Positions 1-7,615 of a DNA stretch of 19,427 nucleotides are shown here, one piece after another. Position numbers and translations under genes: made by a program. The stretch's first letter is position 1. Each line of letters opens with the position of its first letter. This stretch comes from an uncultured Lachnospiraceae bacterium (GTDB lineage Bacteria > Bacillota_A > Clostridia > Lachnospirales > Lachnospiraceae): the NCBI GenBank assembly GCA_947178085.1, contig CAMWWS010000010.1:1-19427 (forward strand), in the 5' to 3' direction. The notes under the pieces are model-generated. The model was given only the letters and a program-made list of their open reading frames with translations. It searched no databases and had not been told where the DNA came from.

Positions 1-46
1 ATTCCATCCTGTCCCCAATCCTTTCTCCAGACTAACCAAATGTATA

Positions 47-520
47 CTATAGCACAAACTCCATCGGAGTATATTTAATGCCGTCCTTTTCTTCTTCAGG
101 TCCTAAATCCCTAAAGCCAAGTTTATGATAAAAATCAACTCCATAAGGGGCGGCATTTACCGTCACTCTTCCAATACCCATTTCCGAAAGAAGATATTTC
201 TGCAGATATGCTATTAATGCGCGTCCAATTCCTTTCCTATGATATTCTTTATCCACAAAAAGCAGAGAAATATGTGATGAATTACGCAATGTAATCATTC
301 CCACTATTTTTTTACCATCTAAAGCTACGAACATCTGATAGACACCCATAACGAACATATTATGCAGTGTTGTATCGGTAATGAAATCTTCAAAATTCCT
401 TACACCCTCAGTTGTATAACTATCCGCCTCAAACTGTAGAAAAGTCTTCCACGCCAATGCCATTGCATCATCCCATTCATCACGATATGCACTTCTAACC
501 TGATATGGAATAGATGACAC
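47..520 (-). CDS. GNAT-family N-acetyltransferase
   Basis: A 157-residue single-domain GNAT acetyltransferase, expected to transfer acetyl from acetyl-CoA to an amine; the substrate cannot be read from the sequence. The acetyl-CoA pyrophosphate-binding motif A is visible as R-K-G-I-G-R at residues 95-100, after the beta-4 strand SLLFVD (85-90). The late-domain pattern with aromatic residues and K-L-G-F (residues 129-136) is typical of the fold. There is no signal peptide, so it is cytosolic. The start codon is GTG at 518-520, chosen because an AGGGG ribosome site sits about 8 nt upstream. It lies 37 nt after the dehydrogenase gene, so the two are probably cotranscribed. The link between them is only positional. 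Confidence 0.88.
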   Translation of the reverse strand: MSSIPYQVRSAYRDEWDDAMALAWKTFLQFEADSYTTEGVRNFEDFITDTTLHNMFVMGVYQMFVALDGKKIVGMITLRNSSHISLLFVDKEYHRKGIGRALIAYLQKYLLSEMGIGRVTVNAAPYGVDFYHKLGFRDLGPEEEKDGIKYTPMEFVL

Positions 521-557
521 AATTATATCCCCTTTCGGATTTTCCTTTATATCTATT

Positions 558-1541
558 TTAACGTATTTCTGTGCGATTTACAAGCGGAAGTCCATTTTCC
601 AGCGAATATGCATTTTCCAGAGTTTCTATAGCAATAGACTGCATAGCTTCTCTTGTAAAAAAACCCATATGCGAAGTAATCAGCACGTTTGGAAAAGTCA
701 TTAGCCTTGCCAGTTTTTCATCCTGCATAATCTCATTTGACTTATCTTCATAAAAAATTCCTTCCTCTTCTTCGTAAACATCCAGACCGACTCCTCCGAA
801 TTTTCCTTCTACCAGCCCGTCTATCAGTGCATCCGTATCAATAAGACCTCCTCTGGAGGTATTTACCAGATATACTCCGTCTTTCATCATTTGAATAGAA
901 TTTTCATTAATAATATGCTTTGTGCCGGATGTCAGCGGACAATGCAGGGAAATGAAATCTGATCTTTCAAACAATTCTTCCAGCTCCACATATTCCACAT
1001 CCAATTTAGTGTTTGGATATGGATCATAAGCCAGCACCTGCATGCCGAATCCATTACAGATTCTTATCATTGCCTGCCCTATCTTACCTGTTCCGATAAT
1101 ACCGGCAGTCTTATGATACAAATCCACTCCCATAAGTCCATTCAGACTCATATTAAAATCCCGTGTCCTGTTGTATGCCCTATGGATATGACGGTTTACC
1201 GTTAAAATCATGCCTATAGCGAACTCGGCTACGGCTTCCGGAGAATAGCTTGGCACGCGCAGTACCAGTATTTTATCTTCTGCTGCTTTTACATCCACAT
1301 GGTTAAATCCCGCGCTGCGCAGCAGAATTGCCTTTATCTTCATTTCATAAAGCGTATCTATCATCTCTGCTGTGATGTAATCATTTACAAAAACACATAT
1401 TGCATCATAATTTTTTGCAAGATAAATAGTCTCTTCACTGAAAGGCACTTCATAAAAATGGATATCAAATCCATAATCTTTTCCCATTGGTTCAAACCAT
1501 ATTTTATCATAAGGCTTTGTGCTAAAAAAAGCAATTTTCAT
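558..1541 (-). CDS. D-lactate dehydrogenase / D-2-hydroxyacid dehydrogenase
   Basis: A 327-residue NAD-dependent D-2-hydroxyacid dehydrogenase, most like fermentative D-lactate dehydrogenases that reduce pyruvate to D-lactate in the cytosol. The Rossmann dinucleotide motif G-T-G-K-I-G is at residues 150-155. The catalytic trio expected for this family is present: Arg230 in NTSRGG, Glu259 in the acidic stretch after DVY, and His291 in TSHMGF. The last motif, with aromatic residues directly after it, is typical of D-LDH rather than glycerate or phosphoglycerate dehydrogenases. Length matches the family (about 330). The start has AGGG about 9 nt upstream and a stronger AAAGGAG a little further out. 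The gene begins after the terminator of the preceding unit, so it needs its own promoter, but I see no convincing -35/-10 pair in the 80 nt available. A close relative such as hydroxyisocaproate dehydrogenase is possible. Confidence 0.88.
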   Translation of the reverse strand: MKIAFFSTKPYDKIWFEPMGKDYGFDIHFYEVPFSEETIYLAKNYDAICVFVNDYITAEMIDTLYEMKIKAILLRSAGFNHVDVKAAEDKILVLRVPSYSPEAVAEFAIGMILTVNRHIHRAYNRTRDFNMSLNGLMGVDLYHKTAGIIGTGKIGQAMIRICNGFGMQVLAYDPYPNTKLDVEYVELEELFERSDFISLHCPLTSGTKHIINENSIQMMKDGVYLVNTSRGGLIDTDALIDGLVEGKFGGVGLDVYEEEEGIFYEDKSNEIMQDEKLARLMTFPNVLITSHMGFFTREAMQSIAIETLENAYSLENGLPLVNRTEIR

Positions 1542-1624
1542 TTTCTCAACCCTGCTCCTTTCTTGATTTGTGGATTTACGCCGTCAGGTGCGAATTCACT
1601 TTTCCATTTATTATTTGCAGAACA

Positions 1625-1658
1625 GAAAAAAACATTCCGAATTTTCATTCGGAATGTT
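1625..1658 (-). terminator. Intrinsic terminator of the metG-hydrolase-DUF1002 unit
   Basis: Read on the minus strand, an 11-bp perfect stem (AACATTCCGAA with TTCGGAATGTT, 6-nt loop) is followed by a run of seven T. It lies 26 nt past the stop of the DUF1002 gene and before the dehydrogenase gene, so it separates the two transcription units. Confidence 0.88.
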
Positions 1659-1678
1659 AAAGTTTAAACGTAAACTTT
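1659..1678 (-). repeat. Stop-proximal inverted repeat next to the terminator
   Basis: A perfect 8-bp inverted repeat (AAAGTTTA / TAAACTTT) with a 4-nt loop lies between the DUF1002 stop codon and the terminator stem. It is AT-rich and has no T-run of its own. It may fold as an accessory 3'-end hairpin, but no function can be shown. Confidence 0.5.
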
Positions 1679-1683
1679 CAAAC

Positions 1684-2610
1684 TCAGGAAAAAATACTTT
1701 TGAAGAAGTTTGAAACAGATGTTTTTATGCCTTTAAAAAAGTTATCTACAGCTGTAGTAAATGCATTTTCTACCGCCTCATTAATGGCTTCGTTAGCATT
1801 CTCCACAAGTTCAAGACCATATTTATCATACAGCTTTTGCGCCTGTTCTATCAAATAGTCTGCGTCAAGTCCGATCGAATCCAGTTTCTTTAACAAAGAA
1901 ATAATCTGTTTCTTCTCTTCTTCAGTCAGGCTGATTCCGAATAGTTCTTCACCCTCTTTTATTATTTCTTTTACACTGGCTTCATCTCCTGTATCCAGTT
2001 CTCCTCCTGCTATCTTACCTTTCAGCCATGCTATTAAAGATTCCACTTCCTCAGAATCGGCATCTTTTATACTCTCCGCCAATTCCCCTGTTGTAATCAT
2101 TTCATCCAGTGAAGTATCAAATACGGCATCCGATACCGTCTTATCTGACATTACTTCATAAGCCTTTAATGCGCCGATCAGACCTGCAGTACCGGAAATG
2201 GCCGTCGGAGCCACAACCAGCACTTCGGTATCTTCCATTCCTGCTGTCATCAATGCATTACGGTACATTCCCGTCGTACAGTAATTGATATTTTGCGTTG
2301 TCACAACTACTCCGGTTCCGGCTGAAGCCTTGGTAAGTTTCACGCTGGACAATGACTTACTTCCTATAACGGAAGCTCCCAGATATGAATCCAGATATTC
2401 GTGCTCCATGCTATTGGTTATATAAATGACAGTGCAGTTTTTTAAATCTTCTTCCGTCAGCCCCATAAGCTCTAATACTGTAGCGCGTTGGCTGTCAGAC
2501 AGGTCGGCTCCCAGCGCAATTACTACATCTTTTGTATCCGCTGCCATTGCCGTACTTTTACATAAACCAACCGCCAGCAGTATAACAATCAGTCCAAACC
2601 ATCTTTTCAT
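1684..2610 (-). CDS. Secreted DUF1002 domain protein (YpuA-like)
   Basis: A 308-residue protein with a clear Sec signal peptide: Lys2/Arg3, a hydrophobic core at residues 4-17, and a likely cut after AMA at residue 23. The mature part begins with an alpha/beta stretch of the kind grouped as DUF1002, a Firmicutes family of unknown function that includes B. subtilis YpuA. The C-terminal third (about 180-300) is helical and acidic with repeated EEGEELF/LTEEEKKQI-like segments, ending in a short amphipathic FFK-rich tail. I chose the ATG at 2608-2610, not an upstream ATG at 2649, because AAAGGGGAAA lies directly before it and the signal peptide then starts correctly. The longer start would overlap the preceding gene by 25 nt. 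It follows the alpha/beta hydrolase gene by 14 nt, so the two are cotranscribed. The biochemical role is unknown. Confidence 0.82.
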   Translation of the reverse strand: MKRWFGLIVILLAVGLCKSTAMAADTKDVVIALGADLSDSQRATVLELMGLTEEDLKNCTVIYITNSMEHEYLDSYLGASVIGSKSLSSVKLTKASAGTGVVVTTQNINYCTTGMYRNALMTAGMEDTEVLVVAPTAISGTAGLIGALKAYEVMSDKTVSDAVFDTSLDEMITTGELAESIKDADSEEVESLIAWLKGKIAGGELDTGDEASVKEIIKEGEELFGISLTEEEKKQIISLLKKLDSIGLDADYLIEQAQKLYDKYGLELVENANEAINEAVENAFTTAVDNFFKGIKTSVSNFFKSIFS

Positions 2611-2624
2611 CCAGATTTCCCCTT

Positions 2625-3560
2625 TTATGCTAACCTTTGCAAAATCCATCTATAAATATCACTATATACCTGTTCTCTGTCTGTCTCATTTAGCAATTCA
2701 TGGCGATCGTTTTCATATAGTTTCATCCGAACATTAGTCATTCCATGTTCCAAATATGACCGGTACACTTTTTCTATGCTCCGTCCGTAATCTCCTACCG
2801 GATCGTCTGCGCCTGCAATCAACATAACCGGAAGGTTCTTAGGCATCTTGCTAAGTCTCTCTTCATCTCCGCAGTTGTAAATCAGTTTAAACAATGTGGC
2901 AAATCCGTTTACAGTAAAGACAAAGCCGCACATTGGGTCTTCAATATAACGGTCAACATTAGATTCTTCTCTTGAGAGCCAGTCAAATTTAGTTCTGGAA
3001 GGTTCGCACTTTTTATTATAACTGCCAAAAGCCGCCTTATCCAGCAATTTACTGACATGTTTGGAGCCGCAGAAAAGCTTCTGTATGGCTGTCAGAGCCC
3101 TTGCTGCAAAAAGAGTACCCTTTGATTGCGCTCCGGTTCCGACAATAATTGCCCCTTCCACTCCCGTCCCATAACGGAACAGGTAATTTCTTAAAATAAA
3201 CGAGCCCATACTGTGTCCCAATATTAAATAGGGTACGCCGGGATACTTTCCCTGCATGATTTTCTTAAGACGATGTTCATCCCTTACCAGTACATTAGCC
3301 GCATCGTGCTCGCAGAAATATCCGTATGTTCCGCCCTCTTTCACTGATTTACCATGCCCGAGATGGTCGTCGCCTACAACCAGAATACCTTTTTCCGCCA
3401 GAAAATGTGCAAACTCGTCATAACGTTCTATATGCTCCGCCATGCCATGTATGATCTGCAGAATGCAAAAAGGCTTTTCCACATCAGGTATCCATTTAAC
3501 AGCATGTATTTTTTGACCTTGTTCTCTTGAATCAAAATAAAATTCTTCTTTTTGAATCAT
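2625..3560 (-). CDS. Alpha/beta hydrolase, monoacylglycerol lipase / lysophospholipase type
   Basis: A 311-residue serine hydrolase of the alpha/beta fold, resembling lysophospholipase L2 / monoglyceride lipase (Hydrolase_4, PldB-like). The oxyanion-hole motif HGMAEH is at residues 38-43. The nucleophile elbow G-H-S-M-G puts Ser117 at the active site, with acid Asp253 in the ADDPVG segment and His287 in NDRHELL. A cap region lies between about 145 and 235. There is no signal peptide, so it is presumably cytosolic or peripheral at the membrane, acting on lipid or other esters. It starts 44 nt after the metG stop with no terminator between, so it should lie under the metG T-box. The clearest ribosome site, AAGGAG, ends 14 nt before the ATG, which is unusually far. 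I saw no better in-frame start. The substrate is not determinable. Confidence 0.87.
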   Translation of the reverse strand: MIQKEEFYFDSREQGQKIHAVKWIPDVEKPFCILQIIHGMAEHIERYDEFAHFLAEKGILVVGDDHLGHGKSVKEGGTYGYFCEHDAANVLVRDEHRLKKIMQGKYPGVPYLILGHSMGSFILRNYLFRYGTGVEGAIIVGTGAQSKGTLFAARALTAIQKLFCGSKHVSKLLDKAAFGSYNKKCEPSRTKFDWLSREESNVDRYIEDPMCGFVFTVNGFATLFKLIYNCGDEERLSKMPKNLPVMLIAGADDPVGDYGRSIEKVYRSYLEHGMTNVRMKLYENDRHELLNETDREQVYSDIYRWILQRLA

Positions 3561-3604
3561 ATGACTTACTTTTTCTCCTTATACTTTTTATCTATATTAA
3601 AAAA

Positions 3605-5635
3605 TCAACAGATTTCCGCACCTGACGGCATTGATTTTTCAGGTGTCATAAGAGCAAGATTTCCGTCTGCATCTTCCGCACACAACAACATTCCTTCCGA
3701 CGTCATCCCTGCGATTTCCCTTGGCTGAAGGTTGACCAGTACCATAACCTTTTTTCCAACCATTTCTTCCGCACTATAATGCTGCTTAATTCCCGATAAA
3801 ATCTGCTTTATCTGAGAGCCGACACGTACCTGTGAGCATAGAAGTTTCTTGGACTTGGGAACTTCCTTACATTCCAAAATCTCTCCTATCTGAAACTGGC
3901 ATCTATCAAAATCATCATATGAAATCGTCTCTTTTGCCTCTATATCAATTACATCTTCTGCTTCCGTTTTGCTATCTGCTTCAACTGTGGTATCTTCTCC
4001 TGCTGCCGCTTTCCTTTGTGCAAACATCGCCTCCACTTTCTCCATGACTTCATTTAAGTCTCTGCGGGCAAATAGAATTTCCGGGGTTTCAACAACTTTG
4101 TTTCCTGACGGATACAGGTCTGCCGCTTTCGCAATATCCTGATCCTTTGCGCACTGCTCAAGCACTTCATAATCAACCAGCTGAGCATTAATCTGTTTTG
4201 CAATTTTTATGGCTGTCTCAGGCATATAAGGCTCAAGCAGACTTGCTCCAACCAAAATGCCATTCAGAAGGTTGTATAAAACTGTTGCAAGTCTGTCTTT
4301 CTTCGTCTCATCCTTCGCTAATGCCCATGGCATGGTCTCGTCAATATACTTATTGCATCTCTTAAATAATACAAATGTTTCAGTAATCGCATCTGCCACA
4401 CGCAAGTCATCCATTTTCTTAATTACTCTTGTGTAGGTATCTGTTATAACCTTCCATAAATCGGTATCAACATCTTCTTCGCCTGCTGCCGCGCCGACTT
4501 TTTTATTCTCAACCGTACCGCCAAAATACTTATTACTCATGGAAATCGTTCTGTTCACAAGATTCCCCAGCGTATTTGCAAGGTCTGAATTAAGCCTTTC
4601 CACCATGAGGTCCCATGTGATTACGCCATCATTTTCAAAAGGCATTTCATGCAGTACAAAATAACGCACCGCATCCACACCGAAGAAATCTATCAAATCT
4701 TCCGCATATATAACGTTTCCTTTAGACTTGCTCATCTTGCCGTCGCTCTGCAGCAGCCACGGATGTCCGAAAATCTGTTTCGGGAGCGGCTCTCCAAGCG
4801 CCATTAAGAAAATAGGCCAGTACAATGTGTGAAAACGTATAATGTCTTTACCAATCAGGTGCAGGTCCGCAGGCCATAACTTTTGATACTGCTCCGTACT
4901 GTTACCATCCGCATCATATCCGATTCCGGTAATATAGTTTGAAAGTGCATCCAGCCATACATAAACAACGTGTCTGTCATCGAAATCCACAGGAATACCC
5001 CATTTAAATGAAGTTCTGGATACACATAAGTCCTGCAGTCCAGGCAGAAGGAAGTTATTCATCATTTCGTTTTTACGTGACACCGGCTGAATAAATTCAG
5101 GATGAGTATTAATATGCTCAATCAGACGGTCGGCATATTTACTCATCTTAAAGAAATATGCTTCTTCCTTTGCCGGCTTAACTTCCCTGCCGCAATCCGG
5201 ACACTTGCCGTCTACTAACTGTGATTCTGTCCAGAAAGACTCACAGGGTGTACAATAAAGTCCTTCATATGCTCCTTTATAAATATCCCCCTGTTCATAT
5301 AGTTTCCTGAAAATTTTCTGTACCTGCTTTTCATGATAGTCATCAGTCGTACGGATAAATTTGTCATAAGAAGTATTCAGCGAATCGCAGATAGACTGAA
5401 TCTGCCCTGCCACATTATCAACAAATTCCTTCGGTGTGATACCCGCTTCCTGTGCTTTTAACTCTATCTTCTGTCCATGCTCATCCGTTCCGGTCTGGAA
5501 ATAGACATCATAACCGTCTCTCCTTTTAAATCTGGCAATACTATCCGCAAGCACAATCTCATAACTGTTCCCAATATGAGGTTTTCCGGAAGTATAGGCA
5601 ATCGCTGTTGTAATGTAATATTTTCCTTTGTTCAT
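3605..5635 (-). CDS. metG: Methionyl-tRNA synthetase with C-terminal tRNA-binding domain
   Basis: A 676-residue class I aminoacyl-tRNA synthetase that charges tRNA(Met) with methionine using ATP. The HIGH-type signature is HIGN at residues 20-23 and KMSKS is at 300-304. The connective peptide carries one zinc knuckle, Cys128/Cys131 with Cys145/Cys148. The anticodon-binding helical domain spans roughly 340-520. After an acidic, Ala/Glu-rich linker (about 540-575) comes a C-terminal OB-fold EMAP/Trbp111-like tRNA-binding domain (about 578-676), which typically promotes dimerisation. The start has AAAGGGA upstream and directly follows the T-box leader. Length is normal for the bacterial form with the appended domain. 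It is the first gene of an apparent three-gene unit with the alpha/beta hydrolase and DUF1002 genes. Confidence 0.98.
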   Translation of the reverse strand: MNKGKYYITTAIAYTSGKPHIGNSYEIVLADSIARFKRRDGYDVYFQTGTDEHGQKIELKAQEAGITPKEFVDNVAGQIQSICDSLNTSYDKFIRTTDDYHEKQVQKIFRKLYEQGDIYKGAYEGLYCTPCESFWTESQLVDGKCPDCGREVKPAKEEAYFFKMSKYADRLIEHINTHPEFIQPVSRKNEMMNNFLLPGLQDLCVSRTSFKWGIPVDFDDRHVVYVWLDALSNYITGIGYDADGNSTEQYQKLWPADLHLIGKDIIRFHTLYWPIFLMALGEPLPKQIFGHPWLLQSDGKMSKSKGNVIYAEDLIDFFGVDAVRYFVLHEMPFENDGVITWDLMVERLNSDLANTLGNLVNRTISMSNKYFGGTVENKKVGAAAGEEDVDTDLWKVITDTYTRVIKKMDDLRVADAITETFVLFKRCNKYIDETMPWALAKDETKKDRLATVLYNLLNGILVGASLLEPYMPETAIKIAKQINAQLVDYEVLEQCAKDQDIAKAADLYPSGNKVVETPEILFARRDLNEVMEKVEAMFAQRKAAAGEDTTVEADSKTEAEDVIDIEAKETISYDDFDRCQFQIGEILECKEVPKSKKLLCSQVRVGSQIKQILSGIKQHYSAEEMVGKKVMVLVNLQPREIAGMTSEGMLLCAEDADGNLALMTPEKSMPSGAEIC

Positions 5636-5660
5636 GTGTCTCGTCCCTTTCTTTACAGAA

Positions 5661-5708
5661 TTAAAATAGAAACCGCCTTCTCATATTCTTTAAAATATAA
5701 GAAGACGG
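5661..5708 (-). terminator. T-box regulated terminator hairpin
   Basis: Minus-strand CCGTCTTCTTATATT pairs with AATATGAGAAGGCGG over about 15 bp (with G-T wobbles), followed by TTTCTATTTT. The 5' part of the stem lies just downstream of the TGGT bulge, so antiterminator and terminator are mutually exclusive, as expected for a T-box. Confidence 0.9.
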
Positions 5709-5970
5709 ATATATAACCGTGTTACCACTTCTCTTCATCGCATCCTCACAGATACGACCTCGTCAAGTACCATATGATACTCTGCCGCTATAACAGGCGG
5801 AACCTGTTGCAGCCTTACCCCATAGGCTCGGATGCACTGCTCGGAAGCCATCTTCAATATGTTCTTTCCCTATCCCTCTCAGCAACTGCATTAGTCAGCA
5901 GGCACATACCGCGCAATGGGATATTCTCTGTAAAGAATCGACATATCTACTCTCTTCGTCATCGCTTTTA
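5661..5970 (-). promoter_or_regulatory. T-box leader of metG, methionine specifier
   Basis: On the minus strand this untranslated leader has the marks of a T-box riboswitch, which senses uncharged tRNA and allows readthrough of a terminator. Stem I starts with GACGAAGAGAGTA (AGTA motif near 5950). The helix GATATGT/ACATATT closes above the specifier loop and GAAG/CTTC below it. In the 3' side of that loop (GAAGATGG) the triplet ATG at 5849-5851 is the specifier, matching tRNA(Met). The antiterminator bulge contains TGGT at 5724-5727, complementary to an ACCA acceptor end, inside AGTGGTAACACGG, a variant of the T-box consensus. The competing terminator follows. The identification comes from hand-folding only, but all elements are in the right order and directly precede metG. 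Confidence 0.93.
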
Positions 5971-5985
5971 TACTTATATACTGTT

Positions 5986-6014
5986 AGCCTATCACAAAGA
6001 TATTACATTGTCAA
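5986..6014 (-). promoter_or_regulatory. Probable sigma-A promoter for the metG leader
   Basis: On the minus strand a perfect -35 box TTGACA (6009-6014) is followed, after exactly 17 nt, by TAGGCT (5986-5991) as a weak -10. The transcript would begin just upstream of T-box stem I. The -10 matches consensus at only three positions, so the call rests on the -35, the spacing and the position. Confidence 0.6.
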
Positions 6015-6050
6015 AAGAATTTTCACTTTATATAAGCTTTATGCAAATCT

Positions 6051-7091
6051 CTAATTGGGATATAAGTACAGTGTATTGGATTCCGCATCATAACGGTATC
6101 GCAGAAGCTGTGATTCAATCTGTTGTATATTATTCTGAATACTGCTTATCTCCTTCTGTATATTTTCTACCTTAGTCTGCGTATCTCCCTCCATCTGCTG
6201 CATCTTATCACTCATGCTGTTAAACTGATTGGTTACATTCGTCATATTCTGCTCTGCAGAAGTCTTTAAATTTTTTTCCACTTCTTCTATCTTAGTCTGC
6301 GTGTCTCCTTCTATCTGCTGCATCTTATCATTTATGCTGTCAAATTGATTCAAAATATCCTTCATGTTCTGCTCCGCTGAAGTCTTTAGATTCTTTTCTA
6401 TTTCTTCTATCTCCTTCTGCAGTTCTGCATCCGACGTCTTCAAAGAATTAATTTGGGTATATATATATGATATATCACTATCTATTGTATTCATCTGAGC
6501 TTTAATTTCACTTATATTCCCCTGTACATCTAAAATGGTTTCATTATTCATAACCGTTAATGCTTCTTTAAGTTCACTGATACGTTCTTGCTCAGTTTGC
6601 AGTTGAATCATCAATTTCACAATCTTGCTTGTGATTTCGTTTACCTGTTCTTTAAGCAAGACATCACCTTCCTGCTCTTTAACGACTTTTTCCAGTGCTT
6701 CCTTGGTTGTTGACATGAATTGCAATAAACTTTCCACTTTTTCTCTCAAATATTCCATATCCGTCAGATACTGCTGCCTTATTTCCTCTTCCTGTGCCCT
6801 TTCTGAAACACTAATCTCATACGATTCTTCGATAGTTGTCTTTTGCAGTTCGGTTAAATCTTCATTAGGTGCATTAGCCATAACCGCGTCAACAGCCTCC
6901 GTATATGTCTCGGATTTCAGTACTGTGTTATTCCTGTCTGCTATTTTCCGCCACAGCATAAGCAGGCATAATATACAAACAACCAGTACTATTGCTCCCA
7001 TTACATAAATAATCATCATATTACTGTTTTTTTTACACTCCTTCTCATTTTCGCCGGCATTTACCGACACTTCTGTCATAATTTCTTTCAT
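6051..7091 (-). CDS. Single-pass membrane protein with long coiled coil and internal repeat
   Basis: A 346-residue protein I cannot assign to a named family. A 25-residue charged N-terminus is followed by one transmembrane helix (about 25-47) and then almost continuous coiled coil (about 85-330), rich in Gln, Glu, Lys and regularly spaced Ile/Leu/Met. Two consecutive 40-residue units beginning I-E-E-I/V-E-K-N-L-K-T-S-A-E-Q-N-M are nearly identical, and a degenerate third piece follows. The protein ends in a short non-coiled cap, YRYDAESNTLYLYPN, with an aromatic D-x-x-x-N-T-L-Y-L pattern. The start is supported by GGGGG about 7 nt upstream. Orientation is probably N-terminus inside and coiled coil outside, but arginine and lysine after the helix make this uncertain. 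It stands alone, between the terminator of the sugar locus and the metG promoter. The function is unknown. Confidence 0.85.
   Translation of the reverse strand: MKEIMTEVSVNAGENEKECKKNSNMMIIYVMGAIVLVVCILCLLMLWRKIADRNNTVLKSETYTEAVDAVMANAPNEDLTELQKTTIEESYEISVSERAQEEEIRQQYLTDMEYLREKVESLLQFMSTTKEALEKVVKEQEGDVLLKEQVNEITSKIVKLMIQLQTEQERISELKEALTVMNNETILDVQGNISEIKAQMNTIDSDISYIYTQINSLKTSDAELQKEIEEIEKNLKTSAEQNMKDILNQFDSINDKMQQIEGDTQTKIEEVEKNLKTSAEQNMTNVTNQFNSMSDKMQQMEGDTQTKVENIQKEISSIQNNIQQIESQLLRYRYDAESNTLYLYPN
6172..6411 (-). repeat. Tandem 120-bp duplication inside the coiled-coil gene
   Basis: Two adjacent 120-bp units, 6172-6291 and 6292-6411, share most bases, including TTAGTCTGCG at one edge and the CTTCTTCTATC boundary. 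Each encodes 40 residues in frame, so the array is an internal duplication that lengthens the coiled coil without breaking the frame. The copies differ at scattered bases, mostly conservative, which suggests a duplication that is not brand new. Confidence 0.9.
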
Positions 7092-7283
7092 ATTAATACC
7101 CCCATTTTCAATTTATTTTCCTGTTATCATTACATCATTTTGAATCATGGCGAATCGCCGGATAATAAGAATATCTGCAATATTGCAGTGCTTAGATATC
7201 AGATGACTTCAAAAGATTGTATTTATTAAGGTAAAAATACAATATCAAAATTATTTTTAATATGCAATATCGGAAATTTTCAC
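7092..7283 (-). promoter_or_regulatory. Leader/promoter region of the coiled-coil gene with small palindromes
   Basis: This gene-free stretch must hold the promoter of the coiled-coil gene. It contains three inverted repeats: TTGTATTT / AAATACAA with a 10-nt spacer (7217-7242), a perfect 14-bp palindrome CTGCAATATTGCAG (7175-7188), and GGCGA-A-TCGCC (7149-7159). A weak -35/-10 pair, TTGATA then TAAATA 17 nt on, overlaps the first repeat on the minus strand. No second gene was found. An operator role is a guess. Confidence 0.4.
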
Positions 7284-7340
7284 AAAAAAATTTTTTTAAA
7301 AGCCGGAAACACATCGCCAACCCCGATGTTTTCCGACTTT
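7284..7340 (-). terminator. Intrinsic terminator at the end of the sugar-utilisation locus
   Basis: On the minus strand AAAGTCGGAAAACATCG pairs with CGATGTGTTTCCGGCTTT (one bulged G, one G-T pair; loop GGGTTGG), followed by A7 then T7. It begins about 17 nt past the stop of the 85-aa membrane protein gene, so it ends the long operon running in from the right. Confidence 0.88.
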
Positions 7341-7357
7341 CTACGTGTCAAAAGCAT

Positions 7358-7615
7358 TTACCTTTTATATTTCTTAACAGTCTTTACAATATAATAAATA
7401 TCCACACCAATCGTACATACTATGGCTGTAATGAACATTCCCTCTATTGTAAAATGCAGATATGACAATGTAACAAAACTTATAATCAGCAGCACGGTCA
7501 TTACCCATAGCATAGAACATGCCGTTGTAATCAGGAAGAAAATGAAATCTTTAATGAGATCCATCTTCGTAAATTTTTCCCCTCCGCCCTTATTTACAGG
7601 TTTCTTCCTCTTCAT
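7358..7615 (-). CDS. Small two-helix membrane protein, unknown function
   Basis: An 85-residue protein with a basic N-terminus (MKRKKPVNKGGG), two predicted transmembrane helices (about 22-50 and 57-78) and a basic C-terminal tail, KTVKKYKR. By the positive-inside rule both ends should be cytosolic, giving a hairpin in the membrane. The ATG at 7613-7615 overlaps the TGA of the preceding GH43 gene as ATGA and has GGGGG about 8 nt upstream, so translation is probably coupled to the GH43. A longer reading from 7672 lies inside the GH43 gene and is not supported. I do not recognise the family. Its place as last gene of the sugar operon, just before the terminator, suggests a membrane accessory role, but nothing in the sequence shows what it does. 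Confidence 0.75.
   Translation of the reverse strand: MKRKKPVNKGGGEKFTKMDLIKDFIFFLITTACSMLWVMTVLLIISFVTLSYLHFTIEGMFITAIVCTIGVDIYYIVKTVKKYKR

Noticed and set aside
1542..1624. Promoter for the D-lactate dehydrogenase gene
   Set aside because: One must exist after the terminator, but I could not find a -35/-10 pair with acceptable sequence and spacing, so no site is annotated.
1575..3635. A 13-nt inverted match CGCACCTGACGGC near 1580-1595 and near 3620
   Set aside because: A match of this length in opposite orientation is expected by chance in a window this size, and one copy lies in the metG coding end. No other shared sequence supports a mobile element.
5661..5970. SAM riboswitch as an alternative for the metG leader
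   Set aside because: The AGTA motif, AUG specifier loop, TGGT bulge and adjacent terminator fit a T-box. I saw none of the SAM-riboswitch core layout.
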